A stretch of DNA of 64,000 nucleotides from Litsea cubeba (taxonomy: Eukaryota > Streptophyta > Magnoliopsida > Laurales > Lauraceae), in contig CM022949.1 of NCBI GenBank assembly GCA_012931725.1, positions 60,326,106 through 60,390,105 of the forward strand, written 5' to 3'. How positions within the stretch are numbered: the first letter of the stretch is position 1; each line of letters opens with the position of its first letter. The position numbers and the translations under genes were made by a program. The notes under the pieces were generated by a model. It did not search any database. It was given only the letters and a program-made list of their open reading frames with translations, and was not told the origin of the DNA. Shown one piece after another: positions 19,932-32,127 of the stretch.

Positions 19932-22900
19932 TGTGAGACCCCACCCCTGGTGGGCCCTCAATGTGAATTTGAATACTATATATTAGCCTAAGTATTTTAG
20001 TTATATTAATGATGGGACTTAGTGAGGGTAGTTATGTATTTTCCTAGGATTAGTCTAGTGGTGTAATTAGTAGAGTCAATAGGGGGTCTTTTGTTATTTT
20101 TAGAGTTAGGGAGTTTGTTAGAGGCCCTAGCTAGAGTTTTGTATTTACTATAGGGGGTTTGCACCAAAGAATCTTCTAGAAGCCCACCTAAAGACCTAAA
20201 TACCCTCTACCCTAACCCTAATCCTATTCTAACCCCAAGGGCAATTTTGTCCCTAACCCAAAAAACCCAACCTATATAACAAAACCCTCCCCTGCCCAAA
20301 ACGAGTACTGTTCATCTCCTTTTTCCTTTCTCTCAAGTTTCAATCTCTTCTCTCTTCTCCTTCCCCAATTCTCTCCAACGAACCCTCATCTCTCCTCCAA
20401 TCTCTCTCTCTCTCTCCCTCGCCCCAGAAATCCCTGACAGAAGGCCAGCCGAGATCAACCTGCACCGTAGAAGCAACTGCCGAGACCGTTCCTTTTGGTT
20501 TCCCTGTGGTTTTCTCTCTTTTCCTTCTACCTTCAATCAATCAAGGCAAGTGCACTGTGCTGGTAGTCTAGATTGCATGTTTCCTTCCTTTGATTTGCAG
20601 TAGAATTCCAATTTGTAATATATATGTTTAGATCGATCCTTGAACATGTTTGTTTGGTTCCTTTGGCCATTGATGGATGAGATTACCTCATTTGGATGAT
20701 CAATGGCCGGTTGATGATGGATGGATGATGTAGGAATGATTTATTTTGCTTCTGTAATGGTCTATGGAGAATCCCAGAAGAATTGAGTCACGGGAATGAG
20801 TTTCCGGAGATGGAATGACAAGAACCCATCTCGCAGTATTGAGATCGGAATCGAAGTAGGACCACCCTTGGTAGATCAGGACCCTACGCCTATGAGAGGG
20901 GGCCTGTGCGACCATGGGGTGCTACTTGATCTGGATTTTGATCAGAGGTGGACCCCATTCCTGTGCTTAGTGAAGAGAAGTTGTGTCCTGTCGCAGAACT
21001 GGGTTCTGTAACAGAACACAACACTGATAGGAGAGATGGACAGAGTCCAGCGATGGCCGAGCTCAGCACTTGCAGAGCCCAGCGGTTGCCGAGCTCAGCA
21101 TTAGTGCAGCTCAGCAACTGCCGAACTCAGCACTTGCAAAGCCAGTGGTTGCCGAGCTCAGCGTTAGCGCAGCTCAGCAACTGCCGAGCTCAGCACTGGC
21201 CGAACTCAGCGATGGCTGGATTCAACACTAGCTGAACTCAGAGTTCTGCCGAGCATAATGGTTAGGATGAAATTCGCGTTTAGCCGAGCTAAGTGTCTAG
21301 GCCGAGCTCAGTGCTCAAAGCCGAGTTCAGTGTTACGGCCGAACTCAGTGTTATGGCCGAGCTCAGTATTTTTGCCGAGCTCAGTGCCAGACCGGGTTCT
21401 GTGCCAGACCGGACTTCGAGCTTAGCCGAACTCAGTGCTTAACCGAGCTGAGAGCTAAACCAACCTCAATGTCCTGCCAAGCCCAATGCATTTTCCCGAA
21501 CTCAGCTGGGTGATCCAACTGAGCTAGGCCCTTTGCCGAGCTGAGTTGGGTGGCCGAACTGAGTATTCAATTGAGCTCCATTGCTTAGCCGAACTCCGAG
21601 ATGGATTTCCAAAAAGGCGGGATTTCAACAAAGGAGACTAGAACCTGGGACATTCCCTTCAGCCGGAATTCTTAGTGTGCACGGCCAACTACCCAGGCCA
21701 AGGAGTTAGCCGAACTCACAGGAAGTTCTGGACAAACAGGCTTTGCCTGTAGGGTGTTTTTCCTTCTCTGATCATAGTGTGCCGAGCTGACCGCCCAGGC
21801 CAGGAGGTCGGCTGAGCACACTGTGTACAGTGACACTTCCCAGACTCTAATTTCCATTGTTGCAATCATATGTAGGACCCATTGACCATTCAAATAGACT
21901 TCCATCACTGTGCCAACCACGAGTAAATGGTGTGGCTCAACCTTGACTCGTGGGGTCCACTAATTAAAGTCCAGGTTATGTAATCTAAGATGATTCGACC
22001 TTTATACGTTACCAAATGATGCACATAACTTCTAAGCACCAAACACAATATTCCTTAGCATCTGTGGTTTCACTTAAAGATCGAATTACCTGAGATGGAC
22101 CTGTATCCGAGAGTGGACCATTTACCTAGGTTGGACTGTTGCTATCTCCCTATGATCGTGTACTTGGAGATTCATCTCCCTCATACTATGACTATCACTC
22201 TATTGTCCTTATTATTGCTCATACCTGTTAATTAAATGGAAAATGGAGGACCTAAACCTAGGAATACTTAGAGGTGACCTGGTAATCTGATTTGGTGGAT
22301 CATTGACCCGTGTCTGTGGCTAGGCGGGCCCTTTTTTATGGCCTAAGTTGGATGTGATTTACCCTAGAATGGAGAGGTTAGATTGTATGGGCTTGTGACC
22401 CATTATGGACGTAGATGGATCATATGTCATTGAACATGGGCTTGTATCTCATATGGATTGTTATAGACCAGGCCAAGTATTGGTGGGCCTTGGTACGGAT
22501 CCAATGATTGGAATTGGACTTGGACTATGATCCACAATTTGTATTGAGTACTTAGACCTCTTAAGGACTTTTGTTAGGACCTTGTTCACGCAAGGCAAAG
22601 CCTAGACAGGCACAGACCTTTATTGTTTCCGAGTCGGCATAGACATTCACTCAGTTGATTTAAGCTCAGCCAGTTGGACTGATCATCACTGGTAGGAGCT
22701 ATTGAGATTTGTTGTGTGGCTATCATGATGAGCACTGTTGGGACGGACGGTGTGATGCCGGTTCCGGTCGTTGTGGATGATGTTGATGATATTTTGCAGG
22801 GTTAGTAATCCCTAGCATTAGCTTAGGATCCCTACCGCGACTGTGTTCAGTATGGGAGGGCCGCGGCATAATATCCCGCGGTGACCAGCTTATGTGGATG

Positions 22901-23577
22901 TTGCCATATTGTGTAGGTTTATTACTGTTATGCTTATTATGATTCTACATTGTTATCTTGCACGACTGCATAGCATATGTACCTTTGTTACTCTCTTAAC
23001 TTTATACATGTCTCTACTCATTTTGATGCATACATTCTATATTATCTGCATATTGTGACTTGCCAGATCTTTAGATCTGACCCACTCTTGGTGCTTAGGT
23101 CTTGACCCCGAGTTCGAGGGCGATGCGTTCGCACTCGTTGAGGTGCCCGTAGTAGGCGACTACGGATGGGGGCCGGCCGACCATGAGGTCGAGCCGGAAG
23201 GTGGAGAGCCGACACCAGCTGCAGGGGTTTAAGCGTTCTTTTGTTTAGGGTTTTTGAGAGATTTTTGTTGTGAGACGGGTAGTGATAAAAATATGTAATT
23301 AAACTTTGATTTGTTATCACTATACATTTAGGCTGGACTTCAGCCCTTCTACATTTGACATATATACGATGATACCTTATGCTTCCGCTATCTCTGTATG
23401 GCTTCCGCTATAATACATTTCCGCAATAATAACTGTTGTTACATTATTGTTCAAAAAGTTTTAAATTGGACCTCATTGCGGACCTACGATCTTGGAAGTT
23501 CTCGGATTTTCCGGGAAGTAGCGCGCCAATTTCGGTACTTTGACGATTTTCTCGGTATCCGGAATTGGGGCGTTACA
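19932..23577 (+). repeat. Tekay-2 5' LTR (3,646 bp)
   Basis: It begins TGTGAGACC and ends GTTACA. It holds a weakened TATA (CTATATAAC, 20272-20279), a C/T-rich leader, and the GCCGARCTCAG array at 21045-21600. Confidence 0.94.
21045..21600 (+). repeat. GCCGARCTCAG short-motif array in Tekay-2 5' LTR
   Basis: Same motif array as in Tekay-1, with a small internal deletion near 21140 and several substitutions. Frames reading through it give repetitive peptides without a known fold, so I call it non-coding. Confidence 0.85.
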
Positions 23578-23583
23578 ATTTTA

Positions 23584-23595
23584 TGGTATCAGAGC
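23584..23595 (+). promoter_or_regulatory. Primer binding site, initiator-Met tRNA (Tekay-2)
   Basis: TGGTATCAGAGC lies six bases after the 5' LTR, as in Tekay-1. Confidence 0.95.
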
Positions 23596-23746
23596 GGGCA
23601 AGTCTCTAGGAAATAAAATACACTAGAAACTTTAGGACGTAGTGAGGATCTCAGTGTGGGGGTACGCATAGGGTCGATGGATCGGGTAGAATCAGTGTAG
23701 TCCTAAGTGTTGGACTTAAACTAACCTAATTTCTTTCTCTCGACAG

Positions 23747-24976
23747 ATGTCTAGAGAGGGTTCTCCATCACATATGATACCAGCAGTCGGTAGTTCGCCA
23801 GACTTCGAGCAGCATTTCCAGAGGTTCTTGCAGGCCTTCCTCATTTCCCAGGAGGCCCAGGCGTCGGCGCAGCAGCAGCAGGCCGAGGATTTTGCCCAAT
23901 TCCAGACGCAAGTCTTGGACATCATGGACAGAGTGGCTCAGCCAGGCACAGCAGCGGTATCCGTTCGGGAGGCAGACCCGAACGTCATATTTGAGAGGTT
24001 CCTCAAAAGAGGACCGCCTGAGTTCACTGGCGCCGATGACCCGCTGGTGGCCGACGAATGGATTGTGCGGATGGAGAAGATCTTCAAGGTCTTCGAGTGC
24101 ACCGGTCAGCAGAGAGTGCAGTTAGCCGCTTATATGTTTCAGGGAGTCGCGGAGGACTGGTGGAGGACGATTCAGCGTCATTTCGAGACGATAGGAGACG
24201 AGATCGCTTGGACTGCATTCAGGGCGGACTTCCTTCGGAAGTTCATACCATCTCACGTCAGAGACCGCAAGCTGCGGGAATTTCAGGCGCTGGTGCAAGG
24301 CAGCATGACTGTCTACCAGTATGAGGTTCGCTTCACCCAGCTTTCTCGTTTTGCAGAGGCTCTGATCACACCTGAGTCCGAGAGGATCCGTCGGTTCGTC
24401 GATGGGCTGAGAGATGAGATTCAGTTGAGCATGTCCTGCATCGATCTGCCCACATATGAGGAGGCTTTGAGGAGAGCTTACTGGGCAGAGGAGCGTCTGC
24501 AGCGGATAGAGGCCAGTCAGCAGCAGAGGCGAGTTAGAGCCGCCCTGGTCAGACCGCAGCCCTTGCCCATACAGCAGCAGCCATTTCAGAGACAGAGGCC
24601 AGCAGGCCAGGCCAGGCAGCATCAGTATCAGCGGCAGCCTCAGCAGCAGCAGCAGCGTGGGCCCAGAGTATGCTATGACTGTGGGGAGACAGGACACATC
24701 TCCAGATTTTGCCCATTCAGAGGAGGACAGCCTCAGGCCCCGATGCTTCAGCTTCCAGCACCACCGAGGGCACCAGCTCCAGCTCCACCCGTTCAGCAGA
24801 TTGCACCGGCACCCCAGCCACCTCAGCAGCAGTACCGTGCCCAGCAGCAGGCACGTGGACCCCAGCAGCCCAGGGGACAGCACTACCAGAGGGGACGATA
24901 CCAGAGGCCCCATGGACAGCAGCGACAGCAGCAGAGACCTCAGGCTATAGGTCAGGCATTCGAACTCACAACATGA
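23747..24976 (+). CDS. gag: Tekay-2 Gag polyprotein
   Basis: The ATG at 23747 directly follows CTCTCGACAG, a splice-acceptor-like sequence. The 409-residue product has the capsid-type gag domain (about residues 85-250), a Gln/Arg-rich linker and a zinc knuckle (CYDCGETGHISRFC, about residues 309-322), then a Gln/Pro-rich tail. Gag assembles the particle and packages RNA. The frame ends at 24974-24976 because of one extra A near 24970 compared with Tekay-1, where the same region reads straight on into protease. So this is probably a mutation. Compared with Tekay-1 the CAG at the gag nonsense site is intact. Confidence 0.93.
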   Translation: MSREGSPSHMIPAVGSSPDFEQHFQRFLQAFLISQEAQASAQQQQAEDFAQFQTQVLDIMDRVAQPGTAAVSVREADPNVIFERFLKRGPPEFTGADDPLVADEWIVRMEKIFKVFECTGQQRVQLAAYMFQGVAEDWWRTIQRHFETIGDEIAWTAFRADFLRKFIPSHVRDRKLREFQALVQGSMTVYQYEVRFTQLSRFAEALITPESERIRRFVDGLRDEIQLSMSCIDLPTYEEALRRAYWAEERLQRIEASQQQRRVRAALVRPQPLPIQQQPFQRQRPAGQARQHQYQRQPQQQQQRGPRVCYDCGETGHISRFCPFRGGQPQAPMLQLPAPPRAPAPAPPVQQIAPAPQPPQQQYRAQQQARGPQQPRGQHYQRGRYQRPHGQQRQQQRPQAIGQAFELTT

Positions 24977-25043
24977 GGAGGCCGAAGCTGCAGGGAACGT
25001 CGTCGAAGGTACTCTTTCTATTTGTGATCAGATCGCTAGAGTA

Positions 25044-28000
25044 TTGTTTGACCCTGGTGCGACACATTCCTATGTGTCTTCTGCTTTTTCATTAGTTCTT
25101 GGTGGGGTAGGAGAGGAGTTACCATACACGCTAGTTGTGTCTACGCCCGTGGGTAAGAGGGTAGTGTGTCAGACTTACCACCCCAGATGCCGAGTGCAGA
25201 TCGGGGAGTGTATTATGTTTGCAGATCTGATCGTGTTACCCATGCATGACTTCGATGTTATCTTGGGGATGGATTGGTTGGCCCGATATCGAGCAGTGAT
25301 GGATTGCTTCGAGAAGACAGTTAGGCTCACTATCGACGGTTCAGATGCCACGATCGAGTTTGTGGGTGAGAGGAGACCACCCAGCACTAGGTTGATTTCA
25401 GCACTGAAGGCAGAGAGGCTAGTGAGATCAGGTTGTGAGGGCTACATCGCATTCATCTCAGAGGACAAGAAGTCCAAGGGAGTCGAGGAGATCCCAGTCG
25501 TTTGCGAGTTTCCAGACGTGTTTCCCGACGAGATCCCAGGATTGCCTCCAGTCAGAGAGATCGACTTCACCATCGAGCTTGTGCCAGGCACCGCACCGAT
25601 TTCCAGAGCTCCTTACCGCATGGCTCCGGCAGAGCTGCGAGAGTTGAAGACCCAGTTGCAAGAGTTGATAGACAAGGGCTTCATCAGACCGAGCATGTCA
25701 CCTTGGGGAGCACCTGTGCTCTTCGTGAAGAAGAAGGATGGATCGATGAGGATGTGCATCGACTACAGGCAGCTGAACCAGGCAACAGTGAAGAACAAGT
25801 ATCCTCTTCCCCGGATCGACGAGCTCTTCGATCAGCTTCAGGGAGCGCAGTACTTCTCGAAGGTGGACCTGAGATCGGGATATCATCAGCTGCGAGTCAG
25901 AGAGCAGGATGTGCAGAAGACAGCATTTCGTACTCGTTACGGGCACTATGAGTTCCTCGTGATGCCGTTCGGGTTGACGAATGCACCAGCAGTATTCATG
26001 GCTTTGATGAACAAGATCTTCGCCCCGTACCTCGACAACTTTACGGTGGTATTCATCGACGACGTGTTGGTCTACTCCAAGTCCAGAGAGGAGCACGAGC
26101 AGCATTTGAGGACGTCTCTACAGTTGTTACGTGACAACCAACTATACGCGAAGCTCAGCAAGTGCGAGTTCTGGTTAGAGCAAGTAGTCTTCCTCGGACA
26201 TATCATCTCCAGAGACGGCCTAGCAGTGGATCCAACAAAGATCGAGGCAGTAGTGAACTGGGAGAGACCGAAGAATGTTACAGAAGTTCGGAGTTTCCTT
26301 GGCTTAGCAGGCTACTACCGCAGATTTGTCAAGAGTTTCTCTTCGATTTCAGCCCCTTTGACCAAGCTGACGAGAAAGGATGAACCGTTCGTATGGACAG
26401 ATGCTTATGAGGACAGTTTCCAAGAGCTGAAGGAGAGACTGACGACAACACCAATCTTATCTTTACCTTCTGGTTCAGGCGGTTTCGTTGTCTTCACCGA
26501 CGCTTCAGGGACCGGTCTTGGTTGTGTTTTGATGCAGGAGGGCAAAGTCATTGCTTATGGATCACGCCAGCTGAAGGAACACGAGAAGAAGTATGCTACT
26601 CACGATCTAGAGCTTGCAGCAGTCGTGTTTGCACTGAAGATGTGGCGGCATTACCTCTACGGAGAGAATTTCGAAGTCCATTCAGATCATCGCAGTTTGC
26701 AGTACCTGTTCACTCAGCATGATCTCAACAACCGTCAGAGGCGTTGGATGGAATACATCAAGGATTACGACTTCCCTATCAAATACCATCCGGGTAAGGC
26801 GAACGTCGTAGCAGATGCTTTGAGCAGGAAGACCGCCCTAGTCAGTTTTCTAGCAGCAGAGGGCGTGTGGATCAATGTCTTCAGTGACTTGGATGTCCAG
26901 TTTCAGCCGCTCAGCGACAGAGTTATGCTTGCCACCATGTCCGCATGGGAACCGGAGTTGCTTGGAGAGGTCAAGGACAGTCAACGCAGCGATCCTAAGC
27001 TTGTCAGAGTGATCGAGCAGATTGACCAGAGGCCAGAGTTCAGACTGATTGGCGGAGTACTCTACTACCAGGACAGGCTGTGTGTACCAGATATCCAGGA
27101 GCTGAAGGACCAGATCTTAGCAGATGCACACCAAAGCAGATATTCGATTCACCCAGGCAGCACCAAGATGTACAGGAACCTGAGGAGCTACTACTGGTGG
27201 AACAACATGAAGAAAGAGATTGCAGGCTATGTGGCCAGATGTCTGACCTGTCAACAGATCAAAACCGAGCATCAGAAGCCACCAGGGCTACTTCATCAGC
27301 TCGAGATACCTCAGCGGAAGTGGGAGCATATTACCATAGATTTTATTGCAGGACTTCCAGCTACCAGGAGACGCAATGATGGCATTTGGGTGATCGTGGA
27401 TAGACTGACTAAGTCAGCTCACTTCTTGCCAGTGTCGATGAGAGCAGGACTCGACGTCCTTGCTAAGCTGTACGTGGACATGATCGTCTCTTTGCACGGA
27501 GTTCCAGCTTCGATTGTTTCAGACAGAGATCCACGCTTCACTTCTCACTTTTGGGATAGTCTACAGCAGGCTTTGGGTACTAAGTTGAGCTTCAGTACTG
27601 CCTACCACCCCCAGACAGACGGACAGACAGAGCGCACCAACCAGACCTTGGAGGATATGTTGCGAGCTTGTGTTCTAGACTACAAGGAGAACTGGGAGGA
27701 TTCTTTGCCACTCTGTGAGTTTGCCTACAACAACAGTTACCACTCGAGCATCAAAATGGCACCGTTCGAGGCATTGTACGGCAGGAAGTGCAAGACCCCA
27801 ATCTGTTGGGAGGAAGTTGGTGTCAGGAGCTTCCATGGACCATCTATCGTCGGCGACACCAGTGAGAAGATCCACCAGATAGTGGAGAACCTGAAGGTTA
27901 GCCGCAGTCGACAGAAGAGCTATGCAGACAACCGACGCAGACCCCTTGAGTTTCAGAAAGGAGACCGTGTATTCCTGAAGGTTTCCCCAGCTCGAGGCAC

Positions 28001-28415
28001 CCTCAGATTCGGCGAGAAGGGCAAGCGGAGATACGTCGGACCCTTTGAGATCAAGGCCAGGATCGGGGATGTCGCTTACAGACTTCAGTTGCCAGCAGAG
28101 CTATCTGGTGTGCACGACGTCTTCCATGTCTCGATGTTGAGGAAGTATGTGGAGGACCCTACCCACATTCTGCATCACCAGCCGCTCGACATCCAGCCCG
28201 ACGCGTCCTACATCGCCAAGCCAGTCGCCGTCATCGACACCAAGGAGAAAGTACTTCGGGACCGAACCATCCAGTTTGTAAAGGTTCAGTGGGAGCATCA
28301 CACTCCGGAGGAAGCTACTTGGGAGCTACGAGACCAGGTGGCAAGAGATTATCCACATCTTCTACGGCAGGTATGTCCCTACTTTGTTTTTACATTTGGG
28401 GACCAAATGTTTTAA
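25044..28415 (+). CDS. pol: Tekay-2 Pol: PR, RT, RNase H, integrase, chromodomain
   Basis: This is an uninterrupted 1,123-codon frame. Protease lies at the start (FDPGATHSYVSS, residues 2-13; ILGMDWL near 74). RT spans roughly residues 185-375, with FIDDVLVYS from 26052. RNase H has FTDASGTGLGCVL and is followed by the integrase zinc module and the DDE core (IDFIAGLP, SDRDPRF, GQTERTNQ). A GPF module (RRYVGPFEI) and a C-terminal chromodomain (VQWEHHTPEEATWE) end the protein. Relative to Tekay-1 two codons are missing in the GEKGK region. The first Met is internal; translation would normally come from the gag frame, so the one-base insertion upstream probably blocks expression. Confidence 0.95.
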   Translation: MFDPGATHSYVSSAFSLVLGGVGEELPYTLVVSTPVGKRVVCQTYHPRCRVQIGECIMFADLIVLPMHDFDVILGMDWLARYRAVMDCFEKTVRLTIDGSDATIEFVGERRPPSTRLISALKAERLVRSGCEGYIAFISEDKKSKGVEEIPVVCEFPDVFPDEIPGLPPVREIDFTIELVPGTAPISRAPYRMAPAELRELKTQLQELIDKGFIRPSMSPWGAPVLFVKKKDGSMRMCIDYRQLNQATVKNKYPLPRIDELFDQLQGAQYFSKVDLRSGYHQLRVREQDVQKTAFRTRYGHYEFLVMPFGLTNAPAVFMALMNKIFAPYLDNFTVVFIDDVLVYSKSREEHEQHLRTSLQLLRDNQLYAKLSKCEFWLEQVVFLGHIISRDGLAVDPTKIEAVVNWERPKNVTEVRSFLGLAGYYRRFVKSFSSISAPLTKLTRKDEPFVWTDAYEDSFQELKERLTTTPILSLPSGSGGFVVFTDASGTGLGCVLMQEGKVIAYGSRQLKEHEKKYATHDLELAAVVFALKMWRHYLYGENFEVHSDHRSLQYLFTQHDLNNRQRRWMEYIKDYDFPIKYHPGKANVVADALSRKTALVSFLAAEGVWINVFSDLDVQFQPLSDRVMLATMSAWEPELLGEVKDSQRSDPKLVRVIEQIDQRPEFRLIGGVLYYQDRLCVPDIQELKDQILADAHQSRYSIHPGSTKMYRNLRSYYWWNNMKKEIAGYVARCLTCQQIKTEHQKPPGLLHQLEIPQRKWEHITIDFIAGLPATRRRNDGIWVIVDRLTKSAHFLPVSMRAGLDVLAKLYVDMIVSLHGVPASIVSDRDPRFTSHFWDSLQQALGTKLSFSTAYHPQTDGQTERTNQTLEDMLRACVLDYKENWEDSLPLCEFAYNNSYHSSIKMAPFEALYGRKCKTPICWEEVGVRSFHGPSIVGDTSEKIHQIVENLKVSRSRQKSYADNRRRPLEFQKGDRVFLKVSPARGTLRFGEKGKRRYVGPFEIKARIGDVAYRLQLPAELSGVHDVFHVSMLRKYVEDPTHILHHQPLDIQPDASYIAKPVAVIDTKEKVLRDRTIQFVKVQWEHHTPEEATWELRDQVARDYPHLLRQVCPYFVFTFGDQMF

Positions 28416-28427
28416 AGGAGGGAGGAA
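28414..28427 (+). promoter_or_regulatory. Polypurine tract of Tekay-2
   Basis: AAAGGAGGGAGGAA sits directly before the 3' LTR. Confidence 0.93.
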
Positions 28428-31400
28428 TGTGAGACCCCACCCCTGGTGGGCCCTCAATGTGAATTTGAATACTATATATTAGCCTAAGTATTTTAGTTAT
28501 ATTAATGATGGGACTTAGTGAGGGTAGTTATGTATTTTCCTAGGATTAGTCTAGTGGTGTAATTAGTAGAGTCAATAGGGGGTCTTTTGTTATTTTTAGA
28601 GTTAGGGAGTTTGTTAGAGGCCCTAGCTAGAGTTTTGTATTTACTATAGGGGGTTTGCACCAAAGAATCTTCTAGAAGCCCACCTAAAGACCTAAATACC
28701 CTCTACCCTAACCCTAATCCTATTCTAACCCCAAGGGCAATTTTGTCCCTAACCCAAAAACCCAACCTATATAAACAAAACCCTCCCCTGCCCAAACGAG
28801 TACTGTTCATCTCCTTTTTCCTTTCTCTCAAGTTTCAATCTCTTCTCTCTTCTCCTTCCCCAATTCTCTCCAACGAACCCTCATCTCTCCTCCAATCTCT
28901 CTCTCTCTCTCTCCCTCACCCCAGAAATCCCTGACAGAAGGCCAGCCGAGATCGACCTGCACCGTAGGAGCAACTGCCGAGACCCTTCCTTTTGGTTTCC
29001 CTGTGGTTTTCTCTCTTTTCCTTCTACCTTCAATCGATCAAGGCAAGTGCACTGTGCTGGTAGTCTAGATTGCATGTTTCCTTCCTTTGATTTGCAGTAG
29101 AATTCCAATTTGTAATATATATGTTTAGATCGATCCTTGAGCATGTTTGTTTGGTTCCTTTGGCCATTGATGGATGGGATTACCTCATTTGGATGATCAA
29201 TGGCCGGTTGATGATGGATGGATGATGTAGGAATGATTTATTTTGCTTCTGTAATGGTCTATGGAGAATCCCAGAAGAATTGAGTCACGGGAATGAGTTT
29301 CCGGAGATGGAATGACAAGAACCCATCTCGCAGTATTGAGATCGGAATCGAAGTAGGACCACCCTTGGTAGATCAGGACCCTACGCCTATGAGAGGGGGC
29401 CTGTGCGACCATGGGGTGCTACTTGATCTGGATTTTGATCAGAGGTGGACCCCATTCCTGTGCTTAGTGAAGAGAAGTTGTGTCCTGTCGCAGAACTGGG
29501 TTCTGTAACAGAACACAACACTGATAGGAGAGATGGACAGAGTCCAGCGATGGCCGAGCTCAGCACTTGCAGAGCCCAGCGGTTGCCGAGCTCAGCATTA
29601 GTGCAGCTCAGCAACTGCCGAACTCAGCACTTGCAAAGCCAGTGGTTGCCGAGCTCAGCGTTAGCGCAGCTCAGCAACTGCCGAGCTCAGCACTGGCCGA
29701 ACTCAGCGATGGCTGGATTCAACACTAGCTGAACTCAGAGTTCTGCCGAGCATAATGGTTAGGATGAAATTCGCGTTTAGCCGAGCTAAGTGTCTAGGCC
29801 GAGCTCAGTGCTCAAAGCCGAGTTCAGTGTTACGGCCGAACTCAGTGTTATGGCCGAGCTCAGTATTTTTGCCGAGCTCAGTGCCAGACCGGGTTCTGTG
29901 CCAGACCGGACTTCGAGCTTAGCCGAACTCAGTGCTTAACCGAGCTGAGAGCTAAACCAACCTCAATGTCCTGCCAAGCCCAATGCATTTTCCCGAACTC
30001 AGCTGGGTGATCCAACTGAGCTAGGCCCTTTGCCGAGCTGAGTTGGGTGGCCGAACTGAGTATTCAATTGAGCTCCATTGCTTAGCCGAACTCCGAGATG
30101 GATTTCCAAAAAGGCGGGATTTCAACAAAGGAGACTAGAACCTGGGACATTCCCTTCAGCCGGAATTCTTAGTGTGCACGGCCAACTACCCAGGCCAAGG
30201 AGTTAGCCGAACTCACAGGAAGTTCTGGACAAACAGGCTTTGCCTGTAGGGTGTTTTTCCTTCTCTGATCATAGTGTGCCGAGCTGACCGCCCAGGCCAG
30301 GAGGTCGGCTGAGCACACTGTGTACAGTGACACTTCCCAGACTCTAATTTCCATTGTTGCAATCATATGTAGGACCCATTGACCATTCAAATAGACTTCC
30401 ATCACTGTGCCAACCACGAGTAAATGGTGTGGCTCAACCTTGACTCGTGGGGTCCACTAATTAAAGTCCAGGTTATGTAATCTAAGATGATTCGACCTTT
30501 ATACGTTACCAAATGATGCACATAACTTCTAAGCACCAAACACAATATTCCTTAGCATCTGTGGTTTCACTTAAAGATCGAATTACCTGAGATGGACCTG
30601 TATCCGAGAGTGGACCATTTACCTAGGTTGGACTGTTGCTATCTCCCTATGATTCGTGTACTTGGAGATTCATCTCCCTCATACTATGACTATCACTCTA
30701 TTGTCCTTATTATTGCTCATACCTGTTAATTAAATGGAAAATGGAGGACCTAAACCTAGGAATACTTAGAGGTGACCTGGTAATCTGATTTGGTGGATCA
30801 TTGACCCGTGTCTGTGGCTAGGCGGGCCCTTTTTATGGCCTAAGTTGGATGTGATTTACCCTAGAATGGAGAGGTTAGATTGTATGGGCTTGTGACCCAT
30901 TATGGACGTAGATGGATCATATGTCATTGGACATGGGCTTGTATCTCATATGGATTGTTATAGACCAGGCCAAGTATTTGGTGGGCCTTGGTACGGATCC
31001 AATGATTGGAATTGGACTTGGACTATGATCCACAATTTGTATTGAGTACTTAGACCTCTTAAGGACTTTTGTTAGGACCTTGTTCACGCAAGGCAAAGCC
31101 TAGACAGACACAGACCTTTATTGTTTCCGAGTCGGCATAGACATTCACTCAGTTGATTTAAGCTCAGCCAGTTGGACTGATCATCACTGGTAGGAGCTAT
31201 TGAGATTTGTTGTGTGGCTATCATGATGAGCACTGTTGGGACGGACGGTGTGATGCCGGTTCCGGTCGTTGTGGATGATGTTGATGATATTTTGCAGGGT
31301 TAGTAATCCCTAGCATTAGCTTAGGATCCCTACCGCGACTGTGTTCAGTTTGGGAGGGCCGCGGCATAATATCCCGCGGTGACCAGCTTATGTGGATGTG

Positions 31401-32074
31401 CCATATTGTGTAGGTTTATTACTGTTATGCTTATTATGATTCTACATTGTTATCTTGCACGACTGCATAGCATATGTACCTTTGTTACTCTCTTAACTTT
31501 ATACATGTCTCTACTCATTTTGATGCATACATTCTATATTATCTGCATATTGTGACTTGCCAGATCTTTAGATCTGACCCACTCTTGGTGCTTAGGTCTT
31601 GACCCCGAGTTCGAGGGCGATGCGTTCGCACTCGTTGAAGTGCCCGTAGTAGGCGACTACGGATGGGGGCCGGCCGACCATGAGGTCGAGCCGGAAGGTG
31701 GAGAGCCGACACCAGCTGCAGGGGTTTGAGCGTTCTTTTGTTTAGGGTTTTTGAGAGATTTTTGTTGTGAGACGGGTAGTGATAAAAATATGTAATTAAA
31801 CTTTGATTTGTTATCACTATACATTTAGGCTGGACTTCAGCCCTTCTACATTTGACATATATACGATGATACCTTATGCTTCCGCTATCTCTGTATGGCT
31901 TCCGCTATAATACGCTTCCGCAATAATAACTGTTGTTACATTATTGTTCAAAAAGTTTTAAATTGGACCTCACTGCGGACCTACGATCTTGGAAGTTCTC
32001 GGATTTTCCGGGAAGTAGCGCTCCAATTTCGGTACTTTGACGATTTTCTCGGTATCCGGAATTGGGGCGTTACA
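28428..32074 (+). repeat. Tekay-2 3' LTR (3,647 bp)
   Basis: Full-length partner of 19932-23577. TATA CTATATAAA is at 28767-28775 and the short-motif array at 29545-30095. It ends GTTACA at 32074, after which Tat sequence resumes. Confidence 0.94.
29545..30095 (+). repeat. GCCGARCTCAG short-motif array in Tekay-2 3' LTR
   Basis: Copy of the array at 21045-21600, essentially identical, including the same small internal deletion. Confidence 0.85.
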
Positions 32075-32110
32075 ATTTCGACCACTAAAGGCTAGGACGC
32101 TTAAGAGGTC

Positions 32111-32127
32111 AAAAGCTAGGGGGCAAT
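32111..32127 (+). promoter_or_regulatory. Polypurine tract region of the Tat element
   Basis: AAAAGCTAGGGGGCAAT immediately precedes the LTR TG. A core of this form is familiar from Tat-lineage elements. The short stretch 32075-32110 is Tat sequence displaced by Tekay-2. Confidence 0.7.

Larger units (their letters stand above)
19932..32074 (+). mobile_element. Tekay-2: near-intact chromovirus (12.1 kb)
   Basis: Same family as Tekay-1, with both LTRs complete (19932-23577 and 28428-32074), PBS, gag, pol with chromodomain, and polypurine tract. LTRs run TGTGAG...GTTACA. Flanks are CTTTC (19927-19931) and ATTTC (32075-32079), a 5-bp target duplication with one mismatch. The Tat sequence reads smoothly across once the element is removed. 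The two LTRs differ at few positions by eye, well under 1%. The only clear lesion is a one-base insertion between gag and pol. It is a separate insertion from Tekay-1, since each LTR pair is more alike than LTRs compared between the copies. Confidence 0.94.
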
